Source: Streptomyces sp. CoH27
GTDB taxonomy: Bacteria > Actinomycetota > Actinomycetes > Streptomycetales > Streptomycetaceae
Direction of reading: 5' to 3'
DNA length: 64,000 nt
Assembly (NCBI RefSeq): GCF_020181035.1
Contig: NZ_JAIQYY010000022.1
Location: forward strand, 36,594 to 100,593
The notes beneath the pieces were generated by a model. That model did not search any database. It was not told where the DNA came from and worked only from the letters and a program-made list of their open reading frames with translations. Position numbers and translations under genes: made by a program. Of this stretch, positions 52,095-61,324 are shown piece by piece; position 1 is the stretch's first letter, and each line of letters begins with the position of its first letter.

Positions 52095-53139
52095 AGTAAT
52101 GCCTGAAACCGTCCTCGCGGACGCAGCCGCCGAGGCCGCGGAACCCAAGCCGAGGCGCACCGCGCTGCTCGGTGGCCGGATTCCCCTGGCCCGCCTGCGC
52201 GACCTCGCCCTCGTCCCCGCGATCGTCGTCATCGCGATCGTCGGCCAGATCGTCAACCCGGTCTTCCTGCAGCCCGACAACCTCATCAACGTCCTGCAGA
52301 CCATGTCCGAGATGGCCCTGCTGGTCCTCGCCCAGACGATGATCCTGATCGTCAAGAAGATGGACCTGTCGCTGGAGTCCACCATGGGCCTCGCGCCCGG
52401 CGTCGCGGCCTGGCTCGTCGTCCCGGCCGGCGCCGGACACGGACTCGGCCTGCTCCCGGGTGCCTGGTCGATCCCCCTCACCCTCGCCGTGGGCGCACTC
52501 GTCGGAGTGATCAACGCCCTGCTGATCATCCGCTTCGGCCTCAACGGCTTCATCGTCACCCTCGGCATGCTCATCGTCCTGCGCGGCATCCTCACCGGCA
52601 TCTCCGGCGGCCAGACCTTCTTCCAGCTGCCGCAGTCGATGCTCTACATCGGCACCGCCGAATGGTTCGGCATGCCCGCCTCCATCTGGATCTGCCTGGT
52701 CCTGTTCGCGATCGCGATCGTGGTGCTCGGCTGGACCGGCTTCGGCCGCTCCCTGTACGCCATCGGCGGCAACGTCGACGCGGCGAAGGCGGCCGGTATC
52801 CGTACCGACCGGGTGCTGTGGACCGTGATCGTCACCGGCAGCGTGCTCGCCGCCCTCGCCGGCCTGATGCTGTCCGGACGCCTGGCCTCGGTCGCCTCCG
52901 CACAGGGCAACGGCTACATCTTCACCGTCTTCGCCGCCGCCGTCATCGGCGGGATCAGCCTCAACGGCGGCAAGGGCACCATGTTCGGCGCGTTCTGCGG
53001 CATCCTGCTGCTCTTCATGATCCAGAACGTGCTCACGCTGGGGGGCGTCCCCGCTCAGTGGATCGGCGCCCTCAACGGACTGATCATCCTGGTCGCCCTC
53101 GCGATCTCCCGCATCACCGGCGGCAAGGTCCAGGAGTGA
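52087..53139 (+). CDS. Permease of the Rbs-type sugar importer
   Basis: The 350-residue protein has eight to ten predicted helices and the RbsC/XylH family features (GLNGFIVTLGMLIVLRG; AIGGNVDAAKAAGI; GGISLNGGKGTMFGA). Its ATG lies inside the end of the ATPase gene (eight-base overlap), so expression is coupled. Only one permease gene is present, so the channel should be a homodimer. Monosaccharide uptake, probably L-fucose, is inferred from context. Confidence 0.92.
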   Translation: MPEVMPETVLADAAAEAAEPKPRRTALLGGRIPLARLRDLALVPAIVVIAIVGQIVNPVFLQPDNLINVLQTMSEMALLVLAQTMILIVKKMDLSLESTMGLAPGVAAWLVVPAGAGHGLGLLPGAWSIPLTLAVGALVGVINALLIIRFGLNGFIVTLGMLIVLRGILTGISGGQTFFQLPQSMLYIGTAEWFGMPASIWICLVLFAIAIVVLGWTGFGRSLYAIGGNVDAAKAAGIRTDRVLWTVIVTGSVLAALAGLMLSGRLASVASAQGNGYIFTVFAAAVIGGISLNGGKGTMFGAFCGILLLFMIQNVLTLGGVPAQWIGALNGLIILVALAISRITGGKVQE

Positions 53140-53232
53140 CCCGGGCGGCCCCACCGGCCGCCCGACCTCCGCCGCGTTCACGTCTCGTCGCGAGGGGACC
53201 GATTCCCCTTGCCCCTCACAGGAGTTGCCGCC

Positions 53233-54558
53233 ATGTCCTCCACCGTGCCCTCATCCGCCCGCATCACCGCCCTGGACGTCCTGGACGTGCGGTTCCCCAC
53301 CTCCGAACACCTCGACGGCTCGGACGCCATGAACCCCGAGCCCGACTACTCGGCCGCCTACGTCATCCTGCGCACCGACGCCGGCGACGGGCTGGAGGGC
53401 CACGCCCTGGCCTTCACCACCGGACGCGGCAACGACGTGCAGGCCGCCGCCATCGCGGCCCTCGCCCCGCATGTGGTCGGCCTGCCGGTGGAGGAGGTCT
53501 GCGATGATCTCGGCGCGTTCTCCCGCTCCCTCGTGCACGATCCCCAACTGCGCTGGCTGGGACCGGAGAAGGGCGCCATCCACATGGCCACCGGCGCGGT
53601 GGTCAACGCCGCCTGGGACCTCGCGGCCAAGCGCGCGGGCAAGCCGGTGTGGCGCTTCCTCGGGGACATGTCGCCCGAGGACCTGGTCGCGCAGGTCGAC
53701 TTCCGCTGGCTCAGCGACGCCCTCACCCCCGCGGAGGCCCTGGACATCCTGCGCCGTGCCGAGCCGGGCCGCGAGGAGAGGATCGCGCGGCTTCTGGAGC
53801 GCGGTTACCCGGCCTACACCACCACGCCCGGATGGCTCGGCTACTCCGACGAGAAGCTGGCCCGCCTGGCCCGCGAGGCCGTCGCCGACGGCTTCACCCA
53901 GATCAAGCTGAAGGTCGGCGCGTCGCTGGAGGACGACGTACGGCGCATGCGCACCGCCCGGGAGACGGTCGGCGACGGCATCCGCATCGCCGTGGACGCC
54001 AACCAGAGATGGGATGTCGCCCCCGCGATCGACTGGATGCGCGCCCTCGCCCCCTACGACCCGTACTGGATCGAGGAGCCCACCTCGCCCGACGACATCC
54101 TCGGCCACGCGGCCGTCCGCAAGGCGCTCAGTCCCATCAAGGTCGCCACCGGCGAGCACATCGCCAACCGGGTTGTCTTCAAGCAGCTCCTGCAGGCGGG
54201 CGCGGTGGACATCGTGCAGATCGACTCCGCGCGGGTCGGCGGCGTCAACGAGAACATCGCGATCCTCTTGCTCGCCGCCAAGTTCGGGGTGCCGGTCTGC
54301 CCGCACGCCGGCGGTGTGGGGCTGTGCGAGATGGTCCAGCACCTGTCGATGTTCGACTACGTCGCCGTCTCCGGCACCGTCGAGGACCGGGTCATCGAGT
54401 ACGTCGACCACCTGCACGAGCACTTCGTCGCCCCCGTCCGCATCATCGACGGCCACTATCTCGCGCCGACCCTGCCCGGGCTGAGCGCGCAGATGCTGCC
54501 GGACTCGCTCAAGGAGTACGCGTACCCCGACGGCCCCGTCTGGACGGCCCGTGTCTGA
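53233..54558 (+). CDS. L-fuconate dehydratase (enolase superfamily)
   Basis: This 441-residue protein aligns well with characterised L-fuconate dehydratases and human ENOSF1 along its length (FPTSEHLDGSDAMNPEPDYS, LRWLGPEKGA, IEEPTSPDDILGHA). The catalytic Lys lies in IKLKVG. Metal ligands lie in VDANQRWD, WIEEP and TGEH, and the His base in CPHAGGVGLCE. It removes water from L-fuconate to give 2-keto-3-deoxy-L-fuconate. Relatives also accept L-galactonate and D-arabinonate. The ATG at 53233 follows AGGAG. It begins the catabolic part of the operon. Confidence 0.93.
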   Translation: MSSTVPSSARITALDVLDVRFPTSEHLDGSDAMNPEPDYSAAYVILRTDAGDGLEGHALAFTTGRGNDVQAAAIAALAPHVVGLPVEEVCDDLGAFSRSLVHDPQLRWLGPEKGAIHMATGAVVNAAWDLAAKRAGKPVWRFLGDMSPEDLVAQVDFRWLSDALTPAEALDILRRAEPGREERIARLLERGYPAYTTTPGWLGYSDEKLARLAREAVADGFTQIKLKVGASLEDDVRRMRTARETVGDGIRIAVDANQRWDVAPAIDWMRALAPYDPYWIEEPTSPDDILGHAAVRKALSPIKVATGEHIANRVVFKQLLQAGAVDIVQIDSARVGGVNENIAILLLAAKFGVPVCPHAGGVGLCEMVQHLSMFDYVAVSGTVEDRVIEYVDHLHEHFVAPVRIIDGHYLAPTLPGLSAQMLPDSLKEYAYPDGPVWTARV

Positions 54559-55453
54559 CGCCCAGGTTCTCGTCGACGCCCACCATCACGTCTGGAACCT
54601 TGACGTCCGGCCGCAGCCCTGGCTGGACGAACCCGGCCACGAGCCGCTCCGCCGCAACTTCAGTTCGCACGCCCTGCGCTCGGCCGCGACCCGGCCGATC
54701 GCCGGACGACGGCTGACGAGCACGGTGGTCGTCCAGTGCATCACATCCGTTCCCGAGACACGTGACCTCCTCGCCCTGGCCGACAGCGACCCGCTGATCG
54801 GCGCCGTCGTCGGCTGGGCGGACCTGGCGTCCCCCGCGATCGGCGACGTCCTCGACGACCTGCGGACAGGGTCAGCTGGCCGGTACCTGCGGGCCGTACG
54901 GCACATCGTGCAGGGCGAGTCCGACCCACACTGGCTCCAACGCCCGGACGTCGAGCGGGGACTGCGGGCGGTGGGCGAACGGGGCCTCGGGTACGACCTG
55001 CTCATCCGCAGCCACCAGTTCCCCCAGGCGGTCCGCCTGGCCGAACGCCTCCCCGACCTCCCCCTGGTCCTCGATCACGCCGGAAAGCCACCCATCGCCC
55101 GGCAGGACCTGGCCGACTGGGAGCGGGGCGTGCGGCGGCTGGCCGCGCATCCCCAGGTGCGGTGCAAGGTGTCGGGCCTGGTCACCGAGGCCGACCACGA
55201 GAAGTGGACCGTCGACGACATCCGGCCGGTGTGGGAGGTCCTGCTGGCGGCCTTCGGCCCCGACCGGCTGATGTTCGGCTCGGACTGGCCGGTCTGCGTC
55301 CTCGCCGGCGGCTGGGACCGGTGGGCCGCCACCGTCGGGGAACTCCTGGCCGGCTGCTCCGCCGCCGAGACCGAGGCGGTCCTCGCCGGTACCGCCAGCA
55401 CGTTCTACCGCCTCGACCCCACTCGAAGGAAGGAGGGCACTCCATGCTGCTGA
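54551..55453 (+). CDS. L-fuconolactone hydrolase-like amidohydrolase
   Basis: The 300-residue amidohydrolase_2 (COG3618) protein has metal-binding DAHHHVWNL at the N-terminus, LDHAGKP in the middle and GSDWPVC near the end. Such enzymes open sugar lactones, and several act on L-fucono-1,5-lactone. Its GTG start overlaps the dehydratase stop by eight bases. It should convert the lactone made by an L-fucose dehydrogenase into L-fuconate for the preceding dehydratase. Confidence 0.88.
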   Translation: MSDAQVLVDAHHHVWNLDVRPQPWLDEPGHEPLRRNFSSHALRSAATRPIAGRRLTSTVVVQCITSVPETRDLLALADSDPLIGAVVGWADLASPAIGDVLDDLRTGSAGRYLRAVRHIVQGESDPHWLQRPDVERGLRAVGERGLGYDLLIRSHQFPQAVRLAERLPDLPLVLDHAGKPPIARQDLADWERGVRRLAAHPQVRCKVSGLVTEADHEKWTVDDIRPVWEVLLAAFGPDRLMFGSDWPVCVLAGGWDRWAATVGELLAGCSAAETEAVLAGTASTFYRLDPTRRKEGTPCC

Positions 55454-55881
55454 CCGAACTCCTGCATCCGGGCATTCTCGAAGCCCTGGCGGGCGCCGGG
55501 CACGGAGCCCGCGTCCTGCTCGCCGACGGCCACTATCCGGCGAGTACGGCCACCGGCCCGCGAACCAGGACCGTCCACCTCAACCTGGCCCCGGGTCTGC
55601 TGGATGTCACCACCGTGCTCGACGTCCTGCTGCGGGCTCTGCCCGTCGAGTCGGCGCACGTGATGGTGCCGCCCGAGGGCGAGCCGGAGCCGGCGGCCAT
55701 CGCCGAGTACCGCTCGATGCTGGCGCCCGTCCCCGTCGAGACGCTCGGCCGCTTCGAGTTCTACGACGCCGCCCGCTCACCCGACCTGGCCCTCGCCGTC
55801 GTCACCGCCGACATCCGCACCTACGCCAACCTGCTGCTCACCATCGGCGTCCGCGCTGAAGGGACCCTGAGAACACGATGA
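55444..55881 (+). CDS. fucU: L-fucose mutarotase (FucU/RbsD family)
   Basis: The 145-residue protein matches the FucU/RbsD fold (HPGILEALAGAGHGARVLLADGHYPA at the start, split by the active-site His, and FEFYDAA/YANLLLTIGV at the end). It interconverts the anomers of L-fucose after import. The ATG at 55444 overlaps the lactonase gene by ten bases and has an excellent GGAAGGAGG ribosome site. Its presence is the strongest single hint that L-fucose is the transported sugar. Confidence 0.88.
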   Translation: MLLTELLHPGILEALAGAGHGARVLLADGHYPASTATGPRTRTVHLNLAPGLLDVTTVLDVLLRALPVESAHVMVPPEGEPEPAAIAEYRSMLAPVPVETLGRFEFYDAARSPDLALAVVTADIRTYANLLLTIGVRAEGTLRTR

Positions 55882-56921
55882 CACTCGCAGTCCGCTACCT
55901 CGCCGCCCGCACCCTGGACACCGCCCCCGCCGAGAATCCGCCCCCCGGCCCCGGCCAGGTGGAGATCGCCCCCGCCTACGTCGGTATCTGCGGCACCGAC
56001 CTGCACATCTTCCACGGCGACATGGACGCCCGGGTCGCCGTGCCCGCCGTCCTCGGGCACGAGATGTCCGGCCGGATCGTGCGGGTGGGTGCAGGAGTGG
56101 AGGGCTGGTCGCCCGGGGACGCGGTCACCGTGATGCCGCTGCGCTGGGACGACACCTGCCCGGCCTGCCAGGCGGGGCATCAGCACATCTGCCAGCACCT
56201 GGACTTCATCGGCATCGACTCCCCGGGCGCGATGCAGCAGCGCTGGACAGTGCCCGCCACGACCCTGGTACGGCTGCCCGGCTCCCTCCCCCTGGACCAC
56301 GCCGCTCTCGTGGAGCCCACCGCGGTCGCGGTGCACGACGTCGGCCGGGCCCAGGTCCGCGACGGCGAGAAGGCCGTCGTGGTCGGCGGTGGCCCCGTCG
56401 GCATCCTCATCGCCCTGGTCGCCCGGGCGGCCGGAGCCGACGTCCGGGTGGTCGAGCCGAGCCCTCACCGGCGGCGGCTCGCCGAGGAGCTGGGGCTGGC
56501 CACCTGGGATCCGGGCGCCGACGACATGCCCGAGCTGGTCCGGCAGTGGACCGGCGACGCCGGTGCGGACGTAGCCTTCGAAGTCTCCGGCGCACAAGGC
56601 GGAGTGGACACCGCCGTCGAGGTTCTCCGCGTGCGCGGCCGGTTGTGCCTGGTAGCCATCCACGCCCGCCCGCGCGAGGTGAACCTCCACCGCTTCTTCT
56701 GGCGTGAACTCACGCTCGTGGGCGCCCGGTTGTACGACCATGCCGACTTCGAGCGGGCGGTGACCCTGGTGGCCGACGGCACCGTTCCGGCCGAGCGGAT
56801 GATCAGCAAGGTCGTGCCGCTCACCGAGGCACCCGCGGCCTTCGAGGCCCTGGAGGGCGGCGGCGACGTGATGAAGATCCTCGTGGAGTGCACCGACGAC
56901 GCCCAGGGAGCCGTCCTGTGA
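55878..56921 (+). CDS. Zinc-dependent medium-chain sugar/polyol dehydrogenase
   Basis: The 347-residue alcohol dehydrogenase-like protein has the catalytic zinc ligands in GICGTD and LGHEMSG. Structural zinc cysteines lie in TCPACQAGHQHICQ, and the NAD-binding loop is VVGGGPVGI. It overlaps the FucU and SDR genes by four bases at each end. It could oxidise L-fucose itself or a keto-deoxy intermediate. Two other dehydrogenases in the operon compete for these roles, so the exact step is unassigned. Confidence 0.87.
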   Translation: MTLAVRYLAARTLDTAPAENPPPGPGQVEIAPAYVGICGTDLHIFHGDMDARVAVPAVLGHEMSGRIVRVGAGVEGWSPGDAVTVMPLRWDDTCPACQAGHQHICQHLDFIGIDSPGAMQQRWTVPATTLVRLPGSLPLDHAALVEPTAVAVHDVGRAQVRDGEKAVVVGGGPVGILIALVARAAGADVRVVEPSPHRRRLAEELGLATWDPGADDMPELVRQWTGDAGADVAFEVSGAQGGVDTAVEVLRVRGRLCLVAIHARPREVNLHRFFWRELTLVGARLYDHADFERAVTLVADGTVPAERMISKVVPLTEAPAAFEALEGGGDVMKILVECTDDAQGAVL

Positions 56922-57679
56922 ACGCCTTCGACCTGACCGGCAGGCTCGCCGTCGTCACCGGTGCCCGCCGTGGCATCGGCCGGGCCATGGCCCGTGCGCT
57001 CGCCGGGGCCGGTGCGGACGTCATCGGCGTCAGCGCCTCACTGGAGGAGGCCGGCAGCGATGTGGAGAAGGACGTGCTGGCCACGGGCCGTGCCTTCGAG
57101 GCGATCCGCACCGACTTCGCCGACCCCGCGGCCGTACGGGCCCTGGGCGAGGACCTCGCCGGGCGCGAGCGGCCGGTGGACATCCTGGTCAACAACGCGG
57201 GCACGATCCGCCGCGCCCCGGCCGCCGAACACCCCGATGACGACTGGGAGTTGGTCCTCCAGGTCAATCTCAACGCCCAGTTCGCCCTGTCCCGCGCGGT
57301 GGGCGCGGCGATGGTGGCGCGCGGCCACGGGAAGATCATCTTCACGGCGTCGCTGCTGAGCTTCCAGGGCGGCATCACCGTCCCCGGCTACACCGTCGCC
57401 AAGCACGGCATCGCCGGACTGACCAAGGCCCTGGCCAACGAGTGGGCGCCGCACGGCGTCAACGTCAACGCCATCGCGCCCGGCTACATCGCCACCGACA
57501 ACACCCAGGCCCTGCAGGACGACCCCGTCCGCAGCAAGGCGATCCTGGACCGCATCCCGGCCGCACGCTGGGGCAGCGCCGACGACCTCGCGGGCGCCAC
57601 GGTGTTCCTCGCCTCGGACGCCGCCGCCTACGTCCACGGCACCGTCCTGCCCGTCGACGGCGGATGGCTCGGCCGATGA
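56918..57679 (+). CDS. SDR dehydrogenase, candidate 2-keto-3-deoxy-L-fuconate dehydrogenase
   Basis: This 253-residue short-chain dehydrogenase has the cofactor loop TGARRGIG, NNAG, and the catalytic Ser (FTASLLSF) and YTVAK. It starts at a GTG overlapping the upstream stop by four bases. In non-phosphorylating L-fucose catabolism an SDR oxidises 2-keto-3-deoxy-L-fuconate at C4. The sequence also resembles KduD-type 2-keto-3-deoxygluconate oxidoreductases, so an alternative substrate fits equally well. Confidence 0.85.
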   Translation: MNAFDLTGRLAVVTGARRGIGRAMARALAGAGADVIGVSASLEEAGSDVEKDVLATGRAFEAIRTDFADPAAVRALGEDLAGRERPVDILVNNAGTIRRAPAAEHPDDDWELVLQVNLNAQFALSRAVGAAMVARGHGKIIFTASLLSFQGGITVPGYTVAKHGIAGLTKALANEWAPHGVNVNAIAPGYIATDNTQALQDDPVRSKAILDRIPAARWGSADDLAGATVFLASDAAAYVHGTVLPVDGGWLGR

Positions 57680-58308
57680 GTGACACCGACCTGGCCTCCG
57701 TGCTGGACGGCGCCCGCGTCATGCCGGTGCTGACCGTGCCCTCCGCCGCGACCGCCGGCCCGCTGGCCGACGCGCTCGCGGCGGCCGGCGCCCGGTGCGC
57801 CGAGGTCACCCTCCGCACCCCCGACGCCGAGCAGGTGCTCAAGACGATGGCCGCCCACGGCGGGCTGACCGTCGGCGCCGGTACGGTCCTCACGCCCGAG
57901 CAGGTGGACCGTGCCGTGGCGGCCGGGGCCCGTTTCGTCGTCTCGCCCGGCTTCGACGAGGCGGTTGTCGCCAAGTGCCGCGAGCTGCGGGTGCCGGTGG
58001 TGCCCGGCATCGCCTCCGCCACCGAGCTGATGCGCGCCCTGCGGGCCGGCCTCGACACTGTCAAGCTCTTCCCCGCCGAACCACTCGGCGGCGTCCCGAT
58101 GCTGCGCGCCCTCGCGGCACCCTTCCCCCAGGCACGGTTCGTGCCGACCGGCGGCATCGACGCACCGCGCCTGGCCACCTACCTCACCCACCCGGCGGTC
58201 CTCGCCGTCGGCGGCAGCTGGATGGCCACCCCCGCCCACCTGGAGCGCGGCGACTACGAGGAGATCCGCCGGCTGACCGCCGAGGCCGTGGAAAGGAGCA
58301 CGCAGTGA
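57676..58308 (+). CDS. KDPG/KDPGal-type aldolase
   Basis: The 210-residue class I aldolase has the Schiff-base Lys in TVKLFPAE, the Glu/Arg site in EVTLRTPDAEQVL and the phosphate-binding VPTGGID. It cleaves 2-keto-3-deoxy-6-phospho-sugar acids to pyruvate plus glyceraldehyde 3-phosphate. It is translationally coupled to the SDR gene. A 6-phosphate cannot form on 6-deoxy fuconate. The enzyme therefore either works on another substrate (for example L-galactonate-derived) or accepts the unphosphorylated fucose intermediate. Confidence 0.88.
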   Translation: MSDTDLASVLDGARVMPVLTVPSAATAGPLADALAAAGARCAEVTLRTPDAEQVLKTMAAHGGLTVGAGTVLTPEQVDRAVAAGARFVVSPGFDEAVVAKCRELRVPVVPGIASATELMRALRAGLDTVKLFPAEPLGGVPMLRALAAPFPQARFVPTGGIDAPRLATYLTHPAVLAVGGSWMATPAHLERGDYEEIRRLTAEAVERSTQ

Positions 58309-59399
58309 TCGACGCGGTGGCCCTCGGCGAGGTGATGCTCCGCTTCGACCCGGGCGAGGGCAGGATCCACACCGCCCGCACCTTCCAGGTCTGGGAGGGC
58401 GGCGGCGAGTACAACGTCGTCCGCGGACTGCGTCGCTGCTTCGGCCTGCGGACCGCCGTGGTGACCGCCCTGGCCGACAACCAGGTGGGGCGGCTGGTCG
58501 AGGACCTGATCCTCCAGGGCGGTGTCGCCACCTCCATGATCCGCTGGGTGCCCGCGGACGGCATCGGCCGTGGGGCGCGCAACGGCCTGAACTTCGTCGA
58601 GCGCGGCTTCGGCATCCGGGGCGCGCTGGGCGTCAGCGACCGCGCGGGCACAGCCGTCTCACAGCTGCGCAAGAGGGATGTCGACTGGGACGAGGTCTTC
58701 TCCTCGGGCCCGCGCTGGTTCCACACCGGCGGCATCTTCGCCGGTCTGTCGGACACCACCGTGGACGTCGCGGACGAGGCCATGGCGGCCGCGCGGCGGC
58801 ACGGTGTGACGGTCTCCTACGACCCCAACTACCGCCCCAGTCTCTGGGCCGGCCGGGGCGGCGCGGACCGGGCGCGCGAGGTCGACCTGCGGCTCGCCCG
58901 CCACGCCGACGTCGTCGTGGGCGCCCTGGGCCTGGCCGGACCGTACCCAGGAGCGCTGCGGGTAGAGGCGGACGAGGTGCCGGACGCGCTCGCAGAGGTC
59001 GCGGGACGCCTGCCCCAGGCCGAGGTGCTGGCGACGACCGTGCGCACGGTGCCCTCGGCCGGGGTGAACGACTGGTCCTCGGCCGCCTGGTCGGCCCGGA
59101 CCGGCTGCGTGCGTGGCCCCGAGATGCCCGGCCTGCACGTCCTGGACCGCATCGGCTCCGGCGACGCGTTCGCGGCCGGACTGATCTACGGACTGCTGAC
59201 GGGCGACGGCGGGGAGGGCGGCCCGGCGGCCGGCGTCAGGCCTGCGGCGCACCTCGATGCCGCCTGCCTGCACCGCGCTCTGGCCTACGGCACCGTCCAT
59301 GGTGCACTGGCCATGACCACGCCCGGCGACGTCTCCATGGCCTCACTCGCCGAGGTCGAGGCGCTCATGGCAGGTGGCTCGGCCGCCGTCAGACGATGA
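58305..59399 (+). CDS. PfkB-family 2-keto-3-deoxy-sugar-acid kinase
   Basis: The 364-residue ribokinase-like protein has LGEVMLRFDPGEG at the start and GSGDAFAAGLIYG with the catalytic Asp near the end, as in KDG kinases. It starts at a GTG overlapping the aldolase stop by four bases. With the adjacent aldolase it forms a phosphorylating KDG-type branch. A hydroxyl at C6 is needed for this chemistry, which L-fucose lacks. Residues 290-315 are a glycine/alanine-rich insertion. Confidence 0.85.
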   Translation: MIDAVALGEVMLRFDPGEGRIHTARTFQVWEGGGEYNVVRGLRRCFGLRTAVVTALADNQVGRLVEDLILQGGVATSMIRWVPADGIGRGARNGLNFVERGFGIRGALGVSDRAGTAVSQLRKRDVDWDEVFSSGPRWFHTGGIFAGLSDTTVDVADEAMAAARRHGVTVSYDPNYRPSLWAGRGGADRAREVDLRLARHADVVVGALGLAGPYPGALRVEADEVPDALAEVAGRLPQAEVLATTVRTVPSAGVNDWSSAAWSARTGCVRGPEMPGLHVLDRIGSGDAFAAGLIYGLLTGDGGEGGPAAGVRPAAHLDAACLHRALAYGTVHGALAMTTPGDVSMASLAEVEALMAGGSAAVRR

Positions 59400-59445
59400 C
59401 CGGCCCTCGGCCGCCGTACCGAACCGCACCACCAGAGGAGCACAG

Positions 59446-60474
59446 TTGACACATCGGACCATGGGACACCGGAAGATCACGAACACCCTCGTCGAGCTCA
59501 CGGAACTCGGCTTCGGGGCCTCCGTGATCGGCAATCTCTACCGTGTCACCCCTCCTCACGACGCGCAGGCCGCGATCGAGGCGGCCTGGGAGGCCGGCAT
59601 CCGGTACTTCGACACGGCACCGCACTACGGGCTCGGTCTCTCCGAGCGACGCCTGGGAGCCGCCCTGCGGGACCGTCCACGCGACGCGTACGTCGTCTCC
59701 TCCAAGGTCGGCCGCCTGCTCGTCCCCAACGAGCAGCCGAGCGGCAGCGACACCGAGGGCTTCGTGGTGCCGGACGACCTGCGCAGGCAGTGGGACTTCA
59801 GCCGTGACGGAGTGCTCCGCTCCATCGAGGCGACCTTGGAACGCACCGGCCTGGACCGCCTGGACGTCGTCTACCTGCACGACCCCGACGACCACTGGAG
59901 ACAGGCCGCCGAGGAGGCCATGCCGGCCCTCGCGGACCTCCGCGACCAGGGGGTGATCGGCGCGATCGGCGCCGGTATGAACCAGTCGGCCATGCTGGCC
60001 CGCTTCCTGCGCGAGACCGCAGCCGACCTAGTCATGCTGGCCGGGCGCTACACACTCCTCGACCAGTCGGCTCTGGACGACGTCCTGCCCGCCGCGCGGG
60101 AACTCGGCAAGAGCGTCGTGGCGGTGGGCGTCTTCAACTCGGGGCTGCTCTCCAGCGACCGCCCCGCCGAGGGCATGAAGTACGACTACCAGGACGCCCC
60201 GCCTGCCCTGGTAGCCCGCGCCCGGGCGATCGCCGACGTCTGCGCGGCGCACGGCACGACCCTGCCCGCCGCCGCGATCGCCTTCCCGCGCACCCATCCC
60301 AGTATCATCAACATCACCCTCGGTATGCGGAATGCGGAGCAGGTTGCACGAAACGTGGAACTCCACGATCGGCGGATCCCTGAAGATCTCTGGGACGATC
60401 TCCGTGCCCGAGGACTGATCAGGTCGGACGTGCCCACGGCGAACGATCCCGGAAGGAGTTCGCAGTGTCTCTGA
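59446..60474 (+). CDS. Aldo-keto reductase, candidate L-fucose 1-dehydrogenase
   Basis: The 342-residue AKR has the catalytic tetrad in RYFDTAPHYG (Asp, Tyr), SSKVGR (Lys) and VYLHDPDD (His). It resembles D-threo-aldose 1-dehydrogenase/L-fucose dehydrogenase enzymes, which oxidise L-fucose to the lactone. The TTG at 59446 is chosen because AGAGGAG lies five bases upstream. An ATG at 59461 is the alternative. It would supply the lactonase encoded earlier in the operon. Confidence 0.87.
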   Translation: MTHRTMGHRKITNTLVELTELGFGASVIGNLYRVTPPHDAQAAIEAAWEAGIRYFDTAPHYGLGLSERRLGAALRDRPRDAYVVSSKVGRLLVPNEQPSGSDTEGFVVPDDLRRQWDFSRDGVLRSIEATLERTGLDRLDVVYLHDPDDHWRQAAEEAMPALADLRDQGVIGAIGAGMNQSAMLARFLRETAADLVMLAGRYTLLDQSALDDVLPAARELGKSVVAVGVFNSGLLSSDRPAEGMKYDYQDAPPALVARARAIADVCAAHGTTLPAAAIAFPRTHPSIINITLGMRNAEQVARNVELHDRRIPEDLWDDLRARGLIRSDVPTANDPGRSSQCL

Positions 60475-61172
60475 CGGACAAGGCCATAGCACAGATCCGC
60501 GAGCTGATCCGCACGGGTGCGTTGCCTCCGGGTTCCAAGCTGCCGCCGGAACCGGACCTGGCAGCCCAGCTGGGTCTGTCCCGCAACTTGGCCCGTGAGG
60601 CGGTCAAGGCGCTGGCCGTCGCGCGGGTCCTGGAGGTCCGGCGGGGTGACGGCACGTACGTGACCAGCTTGCAGCCGAGCCTGCTCCTGGAGGGGCTCGG
60701 CGGAGCGGTGGAACTGCTGCAGGGCGACTCCGCCGCCCTGCAGGACCTCATGGAGGTGCGGCGTCTCCTCGAACCGGCCGCCACCGCCCTGGCCGCCACC
60801 CGGATCTCCGACGAGCAGCTTGCCGAGGTCAAGCGGCACCTGGACGCCATGCGCGAGGCCCGCGACGACGTCGAGCAGCTCAACATCCACGACGCCGCCT
60901 ACCACCGCGCCGTCATCACGGCCACGGGCAACGAGACCCTGCTCACCCTCCTTGAGGGCATCTCCGGCCGCACTCTGCGCGCCCGCATCTGGCGCGGCCT
61001 GGTCGACACCCAGGCCGCGGGCCGGACCCTCGCCGAGCACGAGGCGATCTTCCACGCCCTGTCAACCCGCGACGCCTCCCTCAGCCAGGCCGCCGCACTG
61101 CTGCACGTGAGCAACACCGAGCAGTGGCTCAGAGAACACCTGCGCTCCGGCCAGGCCCCGCCCCTCCGGTAG
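60465..61172 (+). CDS. GntR/FadR-family transcriptional regulator
   Basis: The 235-residue protein has an N-terminal winged helix (LPPEPDLAAQLGLSRNLARE) and a C-terminal all-helical FCD effector domain with metal-binding His residues (near HDAAYHR and EHEAIFHAL). It overlaps the aldo-keto reductase by ten bases and is the last gene of the fucose operon. It is a good candidate for the protein binding the ACAT-N3-ATGT palindromes. That link is untested. Confidence 0.87.
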   Translation: MSLTDKAIAQIRELIRTGALPPGSKLPPEPDLAAQLGLSRNLAREAVKALAVARVLEVRRGDGTYVTSLQPSLLLEGLGGAVELLQGDSAALQDLMEVRRLLEPAATALAATRISDEQLAEVKRHLDAMREARDDVEQLNIHDAAYHRAVITATGNETLLTLLEGISGRTLRARIWRGLVDTQAAGRTLAEHEAIFHALSTRDASLSQAAALLHVSNTEQWLREHLRSGQAPPLR

Positions 61173-61324
61173 ACGTCGATGTCGCGCGGGCAGGCCCGTG
61201 GACCTTACGACGGTGTGGCAGCCCCCGGTCCGTCCGGCGCCTGAGCTTTCGCGCACCGGCTCCACCTGCCCACGGTGCGGTGCCCTTGCCGAGTTGGACG
61301 CGGTTGTCCGTTGGTGACGACCAG

